A stretch of 64,000 nt of DNA, from the NCBI GenBank assembly GCA_035440445.1, contig DAORMJ010000007.1:62001-126000 (forward strand), given 5' to 3'. Below, in pieces: positions 15,666-24,406 of this stretch. The translations under genes were made by a program, and so were the position numbers. Position 1 is the first letter of the stretch. Each line of letters starts with the position of its first letter. Under the pieces are notes generated by a model. It was not told the origin of the DNA and ran no database searches. It was given only the letters and a program-made list of their open reading frames with translations. The DNA is from Ga0077548 sp035440445 (GTDB lineage: Bacteria > Pseudomonadota > Alphaproteobacteria > Rhizobiales > Xanthobacteraceae).

Positions 15666-16649
15666 TCACACCTGCTTGATACGGAATACTTGCGCGGCAA
15701 GGCCGCCGTTGATCGACTTCGCTTCGCTCTCGCTGAAACCCGCCTCTTTCACGATCTCAAGCGGCTTCTCGTCGCCGATCGGGAACGGCATGTCGGTGCC
15801 CATCATGATGCGATCCACGCCGACGATTTCGGCGACGAAGCGCAGCACGCGCGCGTCATGGACGATCGTGTCGACGTAGAGGTGGCGCAGCGCTTCGTCG
15901 GGGTTGCCGAGATTCGGCGTAATCGCAGCATTCTTCCGCAAGCGGCCGATGATGAACGGCAAGCCGGCACCGCCCATGGCGCAGATGACCTTCGCATTCT
16001 TGTATTTCACGAGATGGCCGGAATAGACGAGACGGCTCACCGCCACCATCGCGTCGGTAATGCGGCCGACACCATTCGCCATGCCGTAGTCGTGCACGCG
16101 ATGATCGCCCGCGTCGAAGCTCGGATGTATGTGCACGGCTGCACCGGTTTCGTCGGCCGCCTTCCAGAACGGCTCGAGGTCTTCGGTGTCGAGCACGCTG
16201 CCGATACCGCGCGGAAGCGTGCCGATCATGACGCCCGGAAAACCGTCCGCCATCGCCTGCTTCAGGACCTGCGCGGCTTTGGCGCCGTCCTGCATCGGCA
16301 CGGTCGCAAGCGGCACAAAGCGCTTGTGTTCTTTGGCCGCCGCCAGCAGCGATTCATTGATCATCGCGCTCCAGGTGACACCTTCGCCGGCCGGGATTTC
16401 GTAACCAAACGAATCCACCCAGCCGCCGACGACCTGCGTGTCGATCTTGTTCTGGTCCATCCATGCCAGACGGCCGGCGACGTCCGTCAGCGGCTTCGAA
16501 ACCGGGCGCGTCGGCTTGTTTCCGGCAAACGAGAACGCGAGGCTTGCGCCCTCCTCGATCATGCGAACGGAGGGAAACTTCCCCTGGTTTGCTTTCATCG
16601 TCTGCAGGAGTGCGGGCGGCACCAGATGGCCGTGGGAGTCGATAATCAT
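15666..16649 (-). CDS. Amidohydrolase of the ACMSD (amidohydrolase 2) family
   Basis: 327 residues of TIM-barrel amidohydrolase. Metal ligands visible: His6 and His8 (DSHGHLV), His173 (AVHIHPS) and Asp286 (MGTDMPFPIG). The family holds decarboxylases and hydrolases of aromatic acids, including aminocarboxymuconate-semialdehyde decarboxylase and hydroxypicolinate-type decarboxylases. The strand that normally reads AHGGG reads CAMGGAGLPF here, so the usual active-site His is Met225. The gene overlaps the coxL-like gene by 4 bases, which suggests it acts on the hydroxylase product. Confidence 0.85.
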   Translation of the reverse strand: MIIDSHGHLVPPALLQTMKANQGKFPSVRMIEEGASLAFSFAGNKPTRPVSKPLTDVAGRLAWMDQNKIDTQVVGGWVDSFGYEIPAGEGVTWSAMINESLLAAAKEHKRFVPLATVPMQDGAKAAQVLKQAMADGFPGVMIGTLPRGIGSVLDTEDLEPFWKAADETGAAVHIHPSFDAGDHRVHDYGMANGVGRITDAMVAVSRLVYSGHLVKYKNAKVICAMGGAGLPFIIGRLRKNAAITPNLGNPDEALRHLYVDTIVHDARVLRFVAEIVGVDRIMMGTDMPFPIGDEKPLEIVKEAGFSESEAKSINGGLAAQVFRIKQV

Positions 16650-19063
16650 TGCTTCATTTCCTTGCCGGACTTCGCGCGCGCTTCCGCGATCGCATCGCCG
16701 AGTTTCGTAATCTTGAGCGGGAGGCTGTTCATCTTGATGCCGAGGGGACGCAGCGCATCGTTGATCGCGCCGGAGATCGCCGCGGGCGCGCCGAGATAAC
16801 CGGACTCGCCCGAACCCTTCTGCCCGAACACGGTCAGCGGCGACGGCGTCACCTGATGCACCGTTTCGATCTTCGGCACTTCGTGCGCCGACGGCAGCAG
16901 GTAATCCATGAAGCTCTGCGTCAGCAGTTGCCCTTCGTCGTCATAGGCAAACTCTTCGAGCAGTGCTGCGCCGATGCCATGCGCGATGCCGCCGATCGTC
17001 ATGCCGTGAACGATCTTCGGATTGATGACCGTGCCGCAGTCATGCCCGATCACATAGCGGCGGAACACCGGCTTGCCGATGTCGGGATCAATCGACATCA
17101 GCACGATATGGAATTCGAACGAGAAGCACGGATACATCTGGATGCGGTCGTCGTCGGTCGGCAGCTGGCCGCCGTTCGGCACCTGCATCACATGCTGCGC
17201 CGTGAGGCCGGGCTCCATGTCTTCCGGCATTCGGTAATAGTGCCGGTGCGCGATCAGCACGATGTCGTTCCAGGACCGCTTCTGATCCGGATTCTTCTTG
17301 CTGGTGATATTGCCTTCGTCCCAGACCAGTTCTTCGACCGGCACGCCGAGATCGTGCGCCGCGATCGTCATCATCTTGCGCTTGAGCTTGTTCGCCGCGT
17401 GGAACGCAGCACCACCGAGCATGATCGCCATGCGGCTGCCCACCGGGCTGTTCGACGGCATCACGTCGAGCGTATGCGCACGGCTAATGCGGATCTTCTC
17501 CGGATCAATTTCGAGCGCTTCACCCACCACCGTTGCGACGAGGGTTTCATGTCCCTGCCCGGCGGAAGTCGTATGCATGGTCGCCGTGACGGTCCCGAGC
17601 GCATCGACGGCGATACGGCAGGAGTCCATCCAGGTTGTGGTCTTGTTCTGGCGGTTCAGCAGCGGTTCGAAAGCCGAATTGCCACCGCTCGGCTCGAGGC
17701 AGGACGCAACGCCGATGCCCGCGAGCTGACCTTCCGCGCGCAGGCGATCCCGCTCCGCATAGAGCGCATCGAGATCGGCGTGCTTGACGACCTTGTCGAC
17801 CAGACCGGGATAGTTGCCGCTGTCGTAGGTCGTGCCGCTCGGAATGAGATAGGGAAACTCGTGCGGCTGGATGAAGTTGCGCCGACGCACTTCAAGCCTG
17901 TCGAGATTGAGCGCCCAGGCCACTTCGTCGAGTGCGCGCTCGATGGTGTAGTTGGTCGGAGACTGGCCGAAAGCGCGCACGGCTTCCTGCACGGTCTTGT
18001 TCGACGTCACCGCCATCGCGCGATATTGCACGCTCTTGATCTTGTAGGGCCCGACGATCGCGCCGATCGGCTTGCCAAGCTGGAACGGCGAGCGGCCGGC
18101 ATAAGCACCGACATTGTCAAGCGCATCCATCTTCATGGAACGGATGATGCCGTTGCTATCGAACGCAATCTCGACGTCGAAATTGCGCTCCGGCCCGTGC
18201 GCGTCGCCGCCGCGCATGTTGTCGAGACGATCCTCAATCAAACGCACCGGGACGTTGAGCTTCTTCGAGAGATAAGACACCAGAACGGTCTGCTTGATGC
18301 CGCGCTTCACGCCGTAGCTGCCGCCGACATCGACGTCCTGATGCACGCGCACCGCGTTCATTGGCAGTTGCATCGCGGTCGCAATCTGGTCGGCATATTT
18401 CGGCATCTGGATCGACGCCCAGACATCGAGCACTTCGCGCCAGGCATCCCATTCGGCGATCACGCCGAAGGTTTCAATCGGCACCGTCGAGCTGCGGCCC
18501 CACTTCTGGCTGAAGGCCAGCTTGTGCGGGCTCGCGGCGAAGTCGCCTTCCACGTCGCCCCAGACGAAGGTCTTGTCGAGCAGGATGTTGCTGCCGTGCG
18601 CGGGATGCACCGGCGGCGACTCTTTCTTGAACGCTTCCTTGCCGTCCACGACGAAGGGAAGCGGCTCGTACTCGATCCTCACCTTTTCGGCGGCGTCTTC
18701 GGCCAGCGCGCGGCTGTCGGCCACGACCGCGACCACCCACTCGCCGACGTAACGGGCCTGGCCCACCGCAAGCGGATAGCGCTTCACTTCCGGGGTCGGC
18801 ATGCCGTTCGGCATCGGCAGCGTGGCCGCCGCAAGCTCCTCACCCGTGAGCACGTAATGCACGCCCTGCATCTTCAGGGCTTCCGTGGAGTCGACGCTGA
18901 CGATGCGCGCGGCCGGATGCGGCGAGAACACGACCGCGACATGCTTCATGTTCGGCCGGACGATGTCGGCGACGTAGTTGCCCTTGCCGACGACGAAGCG
19001 GCGGTCCTCGAGAACGCGGCGGTCGCTCGAAATGTAACGGAATTTGCCTTTCGCGACGCTCAT
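16646..19063 (-). CDS. Xanthine dehydrogenase family molybdopterin-binding subunit (CoxL-like)
   Basis: 805 residues from MSVAKGKFRYIS; in-frame codons further upstream lie inside the Fe-S gene. The protein has the two-part Mo hydroxylase layout: the N-terminal Ald_Xan_dh_C domain (ILTGEELAAATLP region) and the Mo-cofactor domains with DVGGSYGVKRG, SAGQGHETLVATV, and the active-site Glu in GQKGSGESGYLGAPAA. It lacks the AYxCSFR loop of true CO dehydrogenase, having VQEAVRAFGQSP in that region. It would hydroxylate a carbon, often beside a ring nitrogen, using water. Subunits L, S and M lie together with overlaps. Confidence 0.92.
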   Translation of the reverse strand: MSVAKGKFRYISSDRRVLEDRRFVVGKGNYVADIVRPNMKHVAVVFSPHPAARIVSVDSTEALKMQGVHYVLTGEELAAATLPMPNGMPTPEVKRYPLAVGQARYVGEWVVAVVADSRALAEDAAEKVRIEYEPLPFVVDGKEAFKKESPPVHPAHGSNILLDKTFVWGDVEGDFAASPHKLAFSQKWGRSSTVPIETFGVIAEWDAWREVLDVWASIQMPKYADQIATAMQLPMNAVRVHQDVDVGGSYGVKRGIKQTVLVSYLSKKLNVPVRLIEDRLDNMRGGDAHGPERNFDVEIAFDSNGIIRSMKMDALDNVGAYAGRSPFQLGKPIGAIVGPYKIKSVQYRAMAVTSNKTVQEAVRAFGQSPTNYTIERALDEVAWALNLDRLEVRRRNFIQPHEFPYLIPSGTTYDSGNYPGLVDKVVKHADLDALYAERDRLRAEGQLAGIGVASCLEPSGGNSAFEPLLNRQNKTTTWMDSCRIAVDALGTVTATMHTTSAGQGHETLVATVVGEALEIDPEKIRISRAHTLDVMPSNSPVGSRMAIMLGGAAFHAANKLKRKMMTIAAHDLGVPVEELVWDEGNITSKKNPDQKRSWNDIVLIAHRHYYRMPEDMEPGLTAQHVMQVPNGGQLPTDDDRIQMYPCFSFEFHIVLMSIDPDIGKPVFRRYVIGHDCGTVINPKIVHGMTIGGIAHGIGAALLEEFAYDDEGQLLTQSFMDYLLPSAHEVPKIETVHQVTPSPLTVFGQKGSGESGYLGAPAAISGAINDALRPLGIKMNSLPLKITKLGDAIAEARAKSGKEMKQ

Positions 19064-19554
19064 GCCGGCACCCGATCCGGCATGTTCCTGCCGCGCATGC
19101 GGCGTGCCGCGAGTGCGATGGCTTCGACGATCTGGTCGTAGCCGGTGCAACGGCAGATGTTGCCCGAGATGGCTTCAACAATATCTTCGCGCGTAGGCTC
19201 CTGATTGTCCCGCAGCAAAGCGTGGGCCGCGAGAATCATGCCCGGCGTGCAGAACCCGCACTGCATGCCGTGCGTTTCGCAGAAGGCGTCCTGCAGGATG
19301 CTGAGTTCTCCCGGCGCCGGCGCGACACCCTCAATGGTGACGATCTCGCTGCCTTCGGCCTGCACCGCAAACATCAGGCACGAACGCACCGGCGTGCCAT
19401 CGACGATGACGGTGCAAGCACCGCAGACGCCATGCTCGCAGCCGGTATGCGCACCGACCAGCCGCAGGTCCTCACGCAGGCAATCCACCAGCGTCTTGCG
19501 CGGCTCCACATCCACGACATGGATCTCGCCGTTTACATTCAGTTCAGTTCGCAT
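19060..19554 (-). CDS. (2Fe-2S)-binding subunit of molybdenum hydroxylase (CoxS-like)
   Basis: 164 residues from MRTELNVNG. Two iron-sulfur clusters: the ferredoxin-type site CEHGVCGACTVIVDG plus a Cys before EGSEIV, and the C-terminal four-helix site with QCGFCTPGMI and GNICRCTGYDQIVEA. It passes electrons between the Mo site and FAD. It overlaps the FAD subunit by 11 bases upstream and the large subunit by 4 bases downstream. The size is typical for the family. Confidence 0.95.
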   Translation of the reverse strand: MRTELNVNGEIHVVDVEPRKTLVDCLREDLRLVGAHTGCEHGVCGACTVIVDGTPVRSCLMFAVQAEGSEIVTIEGVAPAPGELSILQDAFCETHGMQCGFCTPGMILAAHALLRDNQEPTREDIVEAISGNICRCTGYDQIVEAIALAARRMRGRNMPDRVPA

Positions 19555-20422
19555 GAGCAAGTTCCCTCGCCTCGCGGACCGCATTCAGAATGCTGCGGCT
19601 CGCAAGCGTGATCGCGACGCGCCGGCGATATTCCGCGGTCGCATGTAGATCGGATAGCGGCTCGACATCTTCGATTGCAGCAGCGATGGCTTCGCGCAGC
19701 GCGGCTTCGTCGCCGATCCGGTCCTTCACCGCATCGACATCGACACGGAACGGGAAATCCCCGAGGCCGCCGATGCCGAGCACGGCGCGCGTGCACTTCC
19801 CGCTTTCGTCGAAGCCGACCTGCGAAGCCGCGGAGACAAAAGCGAAGTCGGAGGAGCGCGCGTTCACCTCTTCAAAGCCGGTGCCGACGAAGCGATCGTT
19901 CCATTTCGGAAAATCCGCACCGACGAGGCAGGCGCTCTGCGGCAAGGCGGTAATCATCGGGCCGATGAAATAGTCTTCCGCCTCGACGCTGTTTTCGCCG
20001 GTCTCGTCGACATAGCGAAGCGTGGCACCCAAAGTCGCCGCCACCAACGCGATCTCGGCTGCAGGATCGGAATTGGCGAGCGAGCCGCCGACCGTGCCGC
20101 GTGCGCGGGTCGGCGGATGACCGACCCATTCGATCGCTTTGTGAAGCAGCGGCAGCTTCTCGTGAATCAGCGCGCTCTTCTCCACCAGCACCTGCCGCGT
20201 GGTCGCGCCGATCGAAATGCGCTCGCTCTCGTCGCGAATGTAGGAAAGCTCTTGAATGCGCGCGACGTCGATCAGGCGCGAAGGACGCGCAAGACGCATC
20301 GCAAGCATGGGCACCAGTGTCTGTCCGCCCGCGATAATGCGGCCGTTCTCGTCTTCCAGAAGAAGCGAAGACGCATGCGCTGCGGATTCAGCCCTGATGT
20401 AGTCAAATGCTGCCGGCTTCAT
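19544..20422 (-). CDS. FAD-binding subunit of molybdenum hydroxylase (CoxM-like)
   Basis: 292 residues. The FAD-binding motif AGGQTLVPMLAMRLARP lies at about 32-48 and the second one, RGTVGGSLANSDPAAEI, at about 108-124; the C-terminal CO_deh_flav_C domain begins near 180. It transfers electrons from the Fe-S subunit to the final acceptor. It is the first gene of the minus-strand run, and the 246-base gap ahead holds a divergent promoter shared with the MocR gene. Confidence 0.94.
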   Translation of the reverse strand: MKPAAFDYIRAESAAHASSLLLEDENGRIIAGGQTLVPMLAMRLARPSRLIDVARIQELSYIRDESERISIGATTRQVLVEKSALIHEKLPLLHKAIEWVGHPPTRARGTVGGSLANSDPAAEIALVAATLGATLRYVDETGENSVEAEDYFIGPMITALPQSACLVGADFPKWNDRFVGTGFEEVNARSSDFAFVSAASQVGFDESGKCTRAVLGIGGLGDFPFRVDVDAVKDRIGDEAALREAIAAAIEDVEPLSDLHATAEYRRRVAITLASRSILNAVREARELAHAN

Positions 20423-20537
20423 TTCCGATTTGTAAGTGCCGCGCGCCGGAAAAAGGCCGCGGATTACCTCTCCTCAGTGTCTGTTTCATTCTACCGCTCT
20501 TCGACGGCGGCTTTTACGCTCGACGGGGCGCACGGTT

Positions 20538-20561
20538 ACTTGTACTAGTACACTTGTCAAC
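20538..20561. promoter_or_regulatory. Palindrome and direct repeat in the coxM-like/mocR divergent promoter
   Basis: TGTACTAGTACA (20541-20552) is a perfect 12-bp palindrome. ACTTGT occurs twice in the same direction (20538-20543 and 20552-20557), 14 bases apart. GTACACTTGT (20548-20557) is identical to part of the TetR-type site at 28885-28907, and TTGTCAAC (20554-20561) matches half of the MarR-type site at 39271. MocR regulators often bind direct repeats. The rest of this 246-base gap shows nothing I can name. Confidence 0.5.
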
Positions 20562-20668
20562 TACGAATTATAACATTCCGAAATTGTCCTAGCCCGAAAT
20601 TTCGGTTAGTTGAGACATTATGGGCGGCGAAAAATGACCGCGCAGCAATATGTCACTGGGGAAGTGAA

Positions 20669-22027
20669 ATGACGGAGTGGCTGCCGAAGCTGAAAGATGT
20701 TTCCGGGCCGGTGTATATCGCGATTGTCGATGCGCTCGCGTCGGACATCAGAACCGGCCGCATCTCGCCGGGTACGCAATTGATGCCGCAACGTGATCTT
20801 GCGAGCCATCTCAATCTCAGTGTCGGCACCGTCACCAAGGCTTACGCCGAAGCGGAACGCCGCGGACTCATCGTCGGCGAGGTCGGACGCGGCACATTCG
20901 TGCGCTCGCGTTATGAAAGTCCGAGCGACGGCACCACGCGCCGCATCAATCTTTCGCTGAACGTGCCGCCGCTGACCGGCGCGGAAGCCGTATTCAAGAG
21001 TGCCTTCACCGAGCTTGCGAACCGTAACCAGCTTGCGAAGCTGCTCGACTACCTCCCCCATCAGGGCGTTTACGAGCATCGCGCAAAGATCGCGAACTGG
21101 CTCTCTTCCGTGATGCTGGAATGTGCGCCGCAGAACCTCTTCATCACCAGCGGCGCGCAGCATGCGGCATGGCTCGCGCTCAGCGCCGTCGCGCGCGAAG
21201 GCGACACCATCGTCGCGGAGCAGTATCCCTATTCCGGCCTGTCGGCACTGGCCGAATTGCAACGGTACCGGCTGGCGGGTGTGGAACTCGACGACGAAGG
21301 CGCAATTCCGGAATCGCTCGATCAGGTACTGACCGAAACCGGCGCGAAGGTTGTGTATCTGACACCCACGTTCCAGACCGCTACCGGTGCTGCCATGGGC
21401 GAAGGCCGCCGCAAGCAGGTCGCGAAACTCCTGCGCAAGCACGACGCCTATCTGATCGAAGACGATGTGTATGGGTTTCTGTTATCCAAAGCCCGCACGC
21501 CGATCTCGCGCCATGCCCCCGAGCGCAGCTTCTACCTGACAAGCTACGCGAAAATGGTCGCGCCCGCGCTGCGCATGGGTAGCGTTGTGGTGCCCGAGAA
21601 ATTCCACTCGCGTGCCATCACATCGCTGCGCGCCGGCAGCTGGATGACCTCGCCGCTGCTTGCGGCAGTGCTCGTGCATCTCATCGATAACGGCAGCCTC
21701 GACGAACAGATCGAGAGCAAGCGGATTCGCGCGGCGCAGTTATCGCGGCATGTTCGCAGTGCGCTCAAGCCGCTCGTATTCCCGGAGACGAACGGATTTC
21801 ACTATTGGCTGCCGATGCCCGAGAGTTATGACGTCTCGGATTTCATCGCACAGGCTTCGGCGCGCGGAATCAATATAGCCGCTTCACCAACTCTACCAAT
21901 GAAGCAGCAGACCAAACCTGGCGTCAGGATTTGCGTCGGCGGGATCGACAACGACGACGACCTTTCCAATGCGCTGCAGGAAATCTCACGGCTCGTCTCG
22001 CGCAGGGAGTTCATCTCCGTCTTTTGA
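20669..22027 (+). CDS. MocR-type regulator (GntR wHTH fused to PLP aminotransferase fold)
   Basis: 452 residues. The N-terminal GntR winged helix (about 12-78) includes SPGTQLMPQRDLASHLNLSV and TVTKAYAEAERRGLIVGEVG. From about 100 on it is a fold-type I aminotransferase domain with the PLP lysine in TSYAKMVAPALRMGSV. MocR proteins sense PLP or amino compounds and usually control a neighbouring gene set. Here the divergent hydroxylase/ABC run and the downstream dehydrogenase are the natural targets. GGGGAAG precedes the ATG as ribosome site. Confidence 0.92.
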   Translation: MTEWLPKLKDVSGPVYIAIVDALASDIRTGRISPGTQLMPQRDLASHLNLSVGTVTKAYAEAERRGLIVGEVGRGTFVRSRYESPSDGTTRRINLSLNVPPLTGAEAVFKSAFTELANRNQLAKLLDYLPHQGVYEHRAKIANWLSSVMLECAPQNLFITSGAQHAAWLALSAVAREGDTIVAEQYPYSGLSALAELQRYRLAGVELDDEGAIPESLDQVLTETGAKVVYLTPTFQTATGAAMGEGRRKQVAKLLRKHDAYLIEDDVYGFLLSKARTPISRHAPERSFYLTSYAKMVAPALRMGSVVVPEKFHSRAITSLRAGSWMTSPLLAAVLVHLIDNGSLDEQIESKRIRAAQLSRHVRSALKPLVFPETNGFHYWLPMPESYDVSDFIAQASARGINIAASPTLPMKQQTKPGVRICVGGIDNDDDLSNALQEISRLVSRREFISVF

Positions 22028-22084
22028 CACGACCCGGCTTCGAATAATCGCCGTCAATCAATAATAACTCACATGAGGAATGTT

Positions 22085-23521
22085 ATGAACGCCAAATACG
22101 GACCCGTTTATCTCTGGATCGATGGCCAAAGGCTGAACCCTGCCGGCAGGCAGGTGCACGAGGTCATCGACCCCTCGACCGGAGAGAAGCTTGCGGATCT
22201 GCCGCTTGCCTCCAAAGCGGACCTCGATCTCGCGCTGGAAGCTGCCGACCGGGCCTTCGCAAGCTGGAAAAGGACCTCACCAGTCGAGCGCAGCAATATC
22301 CTGCGCAAGGCTGCAGCACTCTTGCGCGAACGCATCGGCCATATCGCCACCCAGCTCACGCTTGAGGAAGGCAAGACCATCGCGGAATCGCGCATTGAAG
22401 TCATGACCTGCGCGGAAGTATTCGAGTGGTGCGCGGAGGAAGGCCGCCGGACCTACGGGCGTCTCATTCCGCCGCGGCAGCCGGGCGTTCGCCAGATCGT
22501 GCTCAAAGAGCCGGTCGGACCTGTTGCCGCTTTTGCGCCCTGGAATTTTCCGGGCATCACGCCGGCCCGCAAGATCGCCGCGGCCATCGCTGCCGGGTGC
22601 AGCATCATTATCAAACCCGCGGAAGAAACGCCGTCGACCGCACTCTGCTTCGCAGAGGCGCTGCACGACGCGGGATTGCCGAAAGGCGTTCTCAACGTCG
22701 TGTTCGGCGTGCCGAGCGAAGTCTCGACCTATCTCCTCGCCTCTCCCGTTATCCGCAAGCTCTCATTCACGGGTTCGACCGCGGTCGGCAAGCAACTCGC
22801 CAAACTCGCAGCCGATGGCGTGAAGCGCGCGACGATGGAGCTCGGCGGCCATGCACCCGTGATTGTCTGCAACGACATCGACGTCGACAAGGTCGTGCCG
22901 CTCGCACTCGCTTCCAAATTCCGCAACGCCGGCCAGGTCTGCATCTCGCCGACCCGCTTCCACGTTCAGGAAGGCATCTTCGATCGCTTCGTCGAGACGT
23001 TCTCGAACGCGTCGAAAGCACTGAACGTTACGAACGGTCTCGACGACAAGAGCCAGATGGGGTCGCTCGCCAATCCCCGCCGCGTTTCCGCCATGGAAAC
23101 CTACATCGCCGATGCGGAAAAGCACGGCGGAAAGATTTCCGCGGGCGGCCGCCGCAAGGGCAACACCGGAATGTTCTGGGAGCCTACGGTGATTTCCGAC
23201 GTGCCGCACAGCGCGCGCATCATGAACGAAGAACCCTTCGGCGCCGTTGCGGTGTTCAATCGCTTCAGCAAACTCGACGAAGCAATTGCCGAGGCAAACA
23301 GGCTTCCCTTAGGTCTCGCCGCCTATGCCTTCACCAACGATCTTCATTCCGCAAAGACCATCGAACATGAAGTGCAGGCCGGCATGATCGGACTCAACAC
23401 CTTCATGGTGACGCTGCCGGAAACGCCTTTCGGCGGCCAGAAGGACTCGGGCTACGGCTCTGAGGGCGGAATCGAAGGCATCGACGGCTACATGCAGACC
23501 AAATACGTCAGCGAAGTCTGA
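22085..23521 (+). CDS. NAD(P)-dependent aldehyde dehydrogenase, succinate-semialdehyde type
   Basis: 478 residues from MNAKYGPVY; GAGGAA lies 4 bases before this ATG, while the ATG at 22073 has no ribosome site. The ALDH superfamily marks are PWNFPGITPARKIAAA, FTGSTAVGK, the general-base Glu in MELGGHAPVIV and the nucleophile Cys in NAGQVCISPTRF. Overall it looks like the GabD/SSADH branch, which oxidises succinate semialdehyde or similar short semialdehydes. It follows mocR by 57 bases and may be controlled by it. Substrate is a family-level guess. Confidence 0.87.
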   Translation: MNAKYGPVYLWIDGQRLNPAGRQVHEVIDPSTGEKLADLPLASKADLDLALEAADRAFASWKRTSPVERSNILRKAAALLRERIGHIATQLTLEEGKTIAESRIEVMTCAEVFEWCAEEGRRTYGRLIPPRQPGVRQIVLKEPVGPVAAFAPWNFPGITPARKIAAAIAAGCSIIIKPAEETPSTALCFAEALHDAGLPKGVLNVVFGVPSEVSTYLLASPVIRKLSFTGSTAVGKQLAKLAADGVKRATMELGGHAPVIVCNDIDVDKVVPLALASKFRNAGQVCISPTRFHVQEGIFDRFVETFSNASKALNVTNGLDDKSQMGSLANPRRVSAMETYIADAEKHGGKISAGGRRKGNTGMFWEPTVISDVPHSARIMNEEPFGAVAVFNRFSKLDEAIAEANRLPLGLAAYAFTNDLHSAKTIEHEVQAGMIGLNTFMVTLPETPFGGQKDSGYGSEGGIEGIDGYMQTKYVSEV

Positions 23522-23528
23522 CAGCCTT

Positions 23529-23564
23529 CGCGCGGCACGCCAAAGGAGTGCCGCGCGTTTCTTT
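23529..23564 (+). terminator. Rho-independent terminator after the aldehyde dehydrogenase
   Basis: Perfect 10-bp stem 23529-23538 / 23548-23557 with a 9-nt loop, followed by TTTCTTT. It starts 8 bases past the stop codon. The next gene begins at 23591, so that gene must rely on read-through or on a promoter inside this hairpin region. Confidence 0.8.
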
Positions 23565-23590
23565 CCAAGCAAGTACAGGAATTCAGTTTC

Positions 23591-24394
23591 GTGACGCAGC
23601 TTCAATATATCCAGGCCGGCAATGGTGTTTCTCTTGCGGTCGATGCAGCTCCCGCCAGCGACAAACCGGCGATCATCCTCAGCAGTTCGATCGGCGCGGA
23701 TTTGCGCATGTGGGACGAATTCGCCGCGCGTTGTTCCAACGACTTCCGCATCATTCGTTATGATACCCGCGGTCACGGCAAGTCGCAGATCACGGACGAG
23801 CCGATCACCATCGAGACGCTCGGCACCGATGTGTTGCGGATCATGGACGCGCTCGAGATCAAGCAGGCCACGTTTTGCGGGCTCTCGCTAGGTGGCCTCA
23901 CCGGGCAATGGCTGGGCGTGAACCACGGCGCACGCTTCAACGGGATTGTGCTCGCGAACACGGCCGCAAACTTTCCGCCGGCGACCATGTGGCATGACCG
24001 TGCGAAAGCCGTCCGCGACGGCGGCATGAGCCCACTCCTGCAGGCAACCATCGAGCGCTGGTTCACGAAGCCGTTTCAGGAAGCGAACGCGCAACGGATT
24101 GCAGAGGTGAAGGCGATGATCGCAGCGACATCGCCCATCGGCTATGCGCGTTGTTGTGAAGTGCTCGCCACGACCGACATGCTGCCTTCGCTTCCTACGC
24201 TCGCTCTGCCTGTTCGCATTATCTGTGGCGAGAAGGATCCTTCGACAACCATCGCGCGCGGCGAAGAGCTCGCCAAAGCCATTCCGAACAGCCGTATCGC
24301 GGTTCTGGATGCGGCGCACATCTCGTCCATCGAGGCGGCGGATGCTTTCGCGGCGAGCGTGAAAGAGTTTTGCACTGGGCTGGGCGGGAAGTAA
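23591..24394 (+). CDS. Alpha/beta hydrolase, 3-oxoadipate enol-lactonase (PcaD)-like
   Basis: 267 residues with GTG start. The alpha/beta-hydrolase triad can be placed: Ser in CGLSLGGLTGQWLG, Asp in CGEKDPSTTI and His in LDAAHISSIE. The segments DEFAARCSNDFRIIRYDTRG and HGKSQI are typical of PcaD. PcaD opens the enol-lactone of the beta-ketoadipate route, but the family also includes C-C and ester hydrolases. No other pca gene is present, so a related lactone or ring-fission product is possible. It is convergent with the next gene, 12 bases apart. Confidence 0.8.
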   Translation: MTQLQYIQAGNGVSLAVDAAPASDKPAIILSSSIGADLRMWDEFAARCSNDFRIIRYDTRGHGKSQITDEPITIETLGTDVLRIMDALEIKQATFCGLSLGGLTGQWLGVNHGARFNGIVLANTAANFPPATMWHDRAKAVRDGGMSPLLQATIERWFTKPFQEANAQRIAEVKAMIAATSPIGYARCCEVLATTDMLPSLPTLALPVRIICGEKDPSTTIARGEELAKAIPNSRIAVLDAAHISSIEAADAFAASVKEFCTGLGGK

Positions 24395-24406
24395 CCGCCC
24401 GCTTGC

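Noticed and set aside
16649..19141. An 830-codon open frame on the plus strand opposite the CoxL-like gene, and similar long antisense frames opposite soxB (4946-6502), the acyl-CoA ligases (25567-27144, 56871-58388) and the second large subunit (47474-48700).
   Set aside because: They are mirror frames of GC-rich coding sequence: composition is Arg/His/Asp-rich with no recognisable domain, while the opposite strand carries complete, motif-bearing proteins.
16646..20422. Annotation of the first Mo enzyme as carbon monoxide dehydrogenase because of CoxL/M/S/G similarity.
   Set aside because: The AYxCSFR active-site loop of CO dehydrogenase is absent; the gene set fits a general molybdenum hydroxylase.
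24386..24405. Short GGGCGG/CCGCCC repeat between the PcaD-like and acyl-CoA dehydrogenase genes as a terminator.
   Set aside because: Only 6 bp, overlaps the stop codon and has no T tract; too weak to list as a feature.
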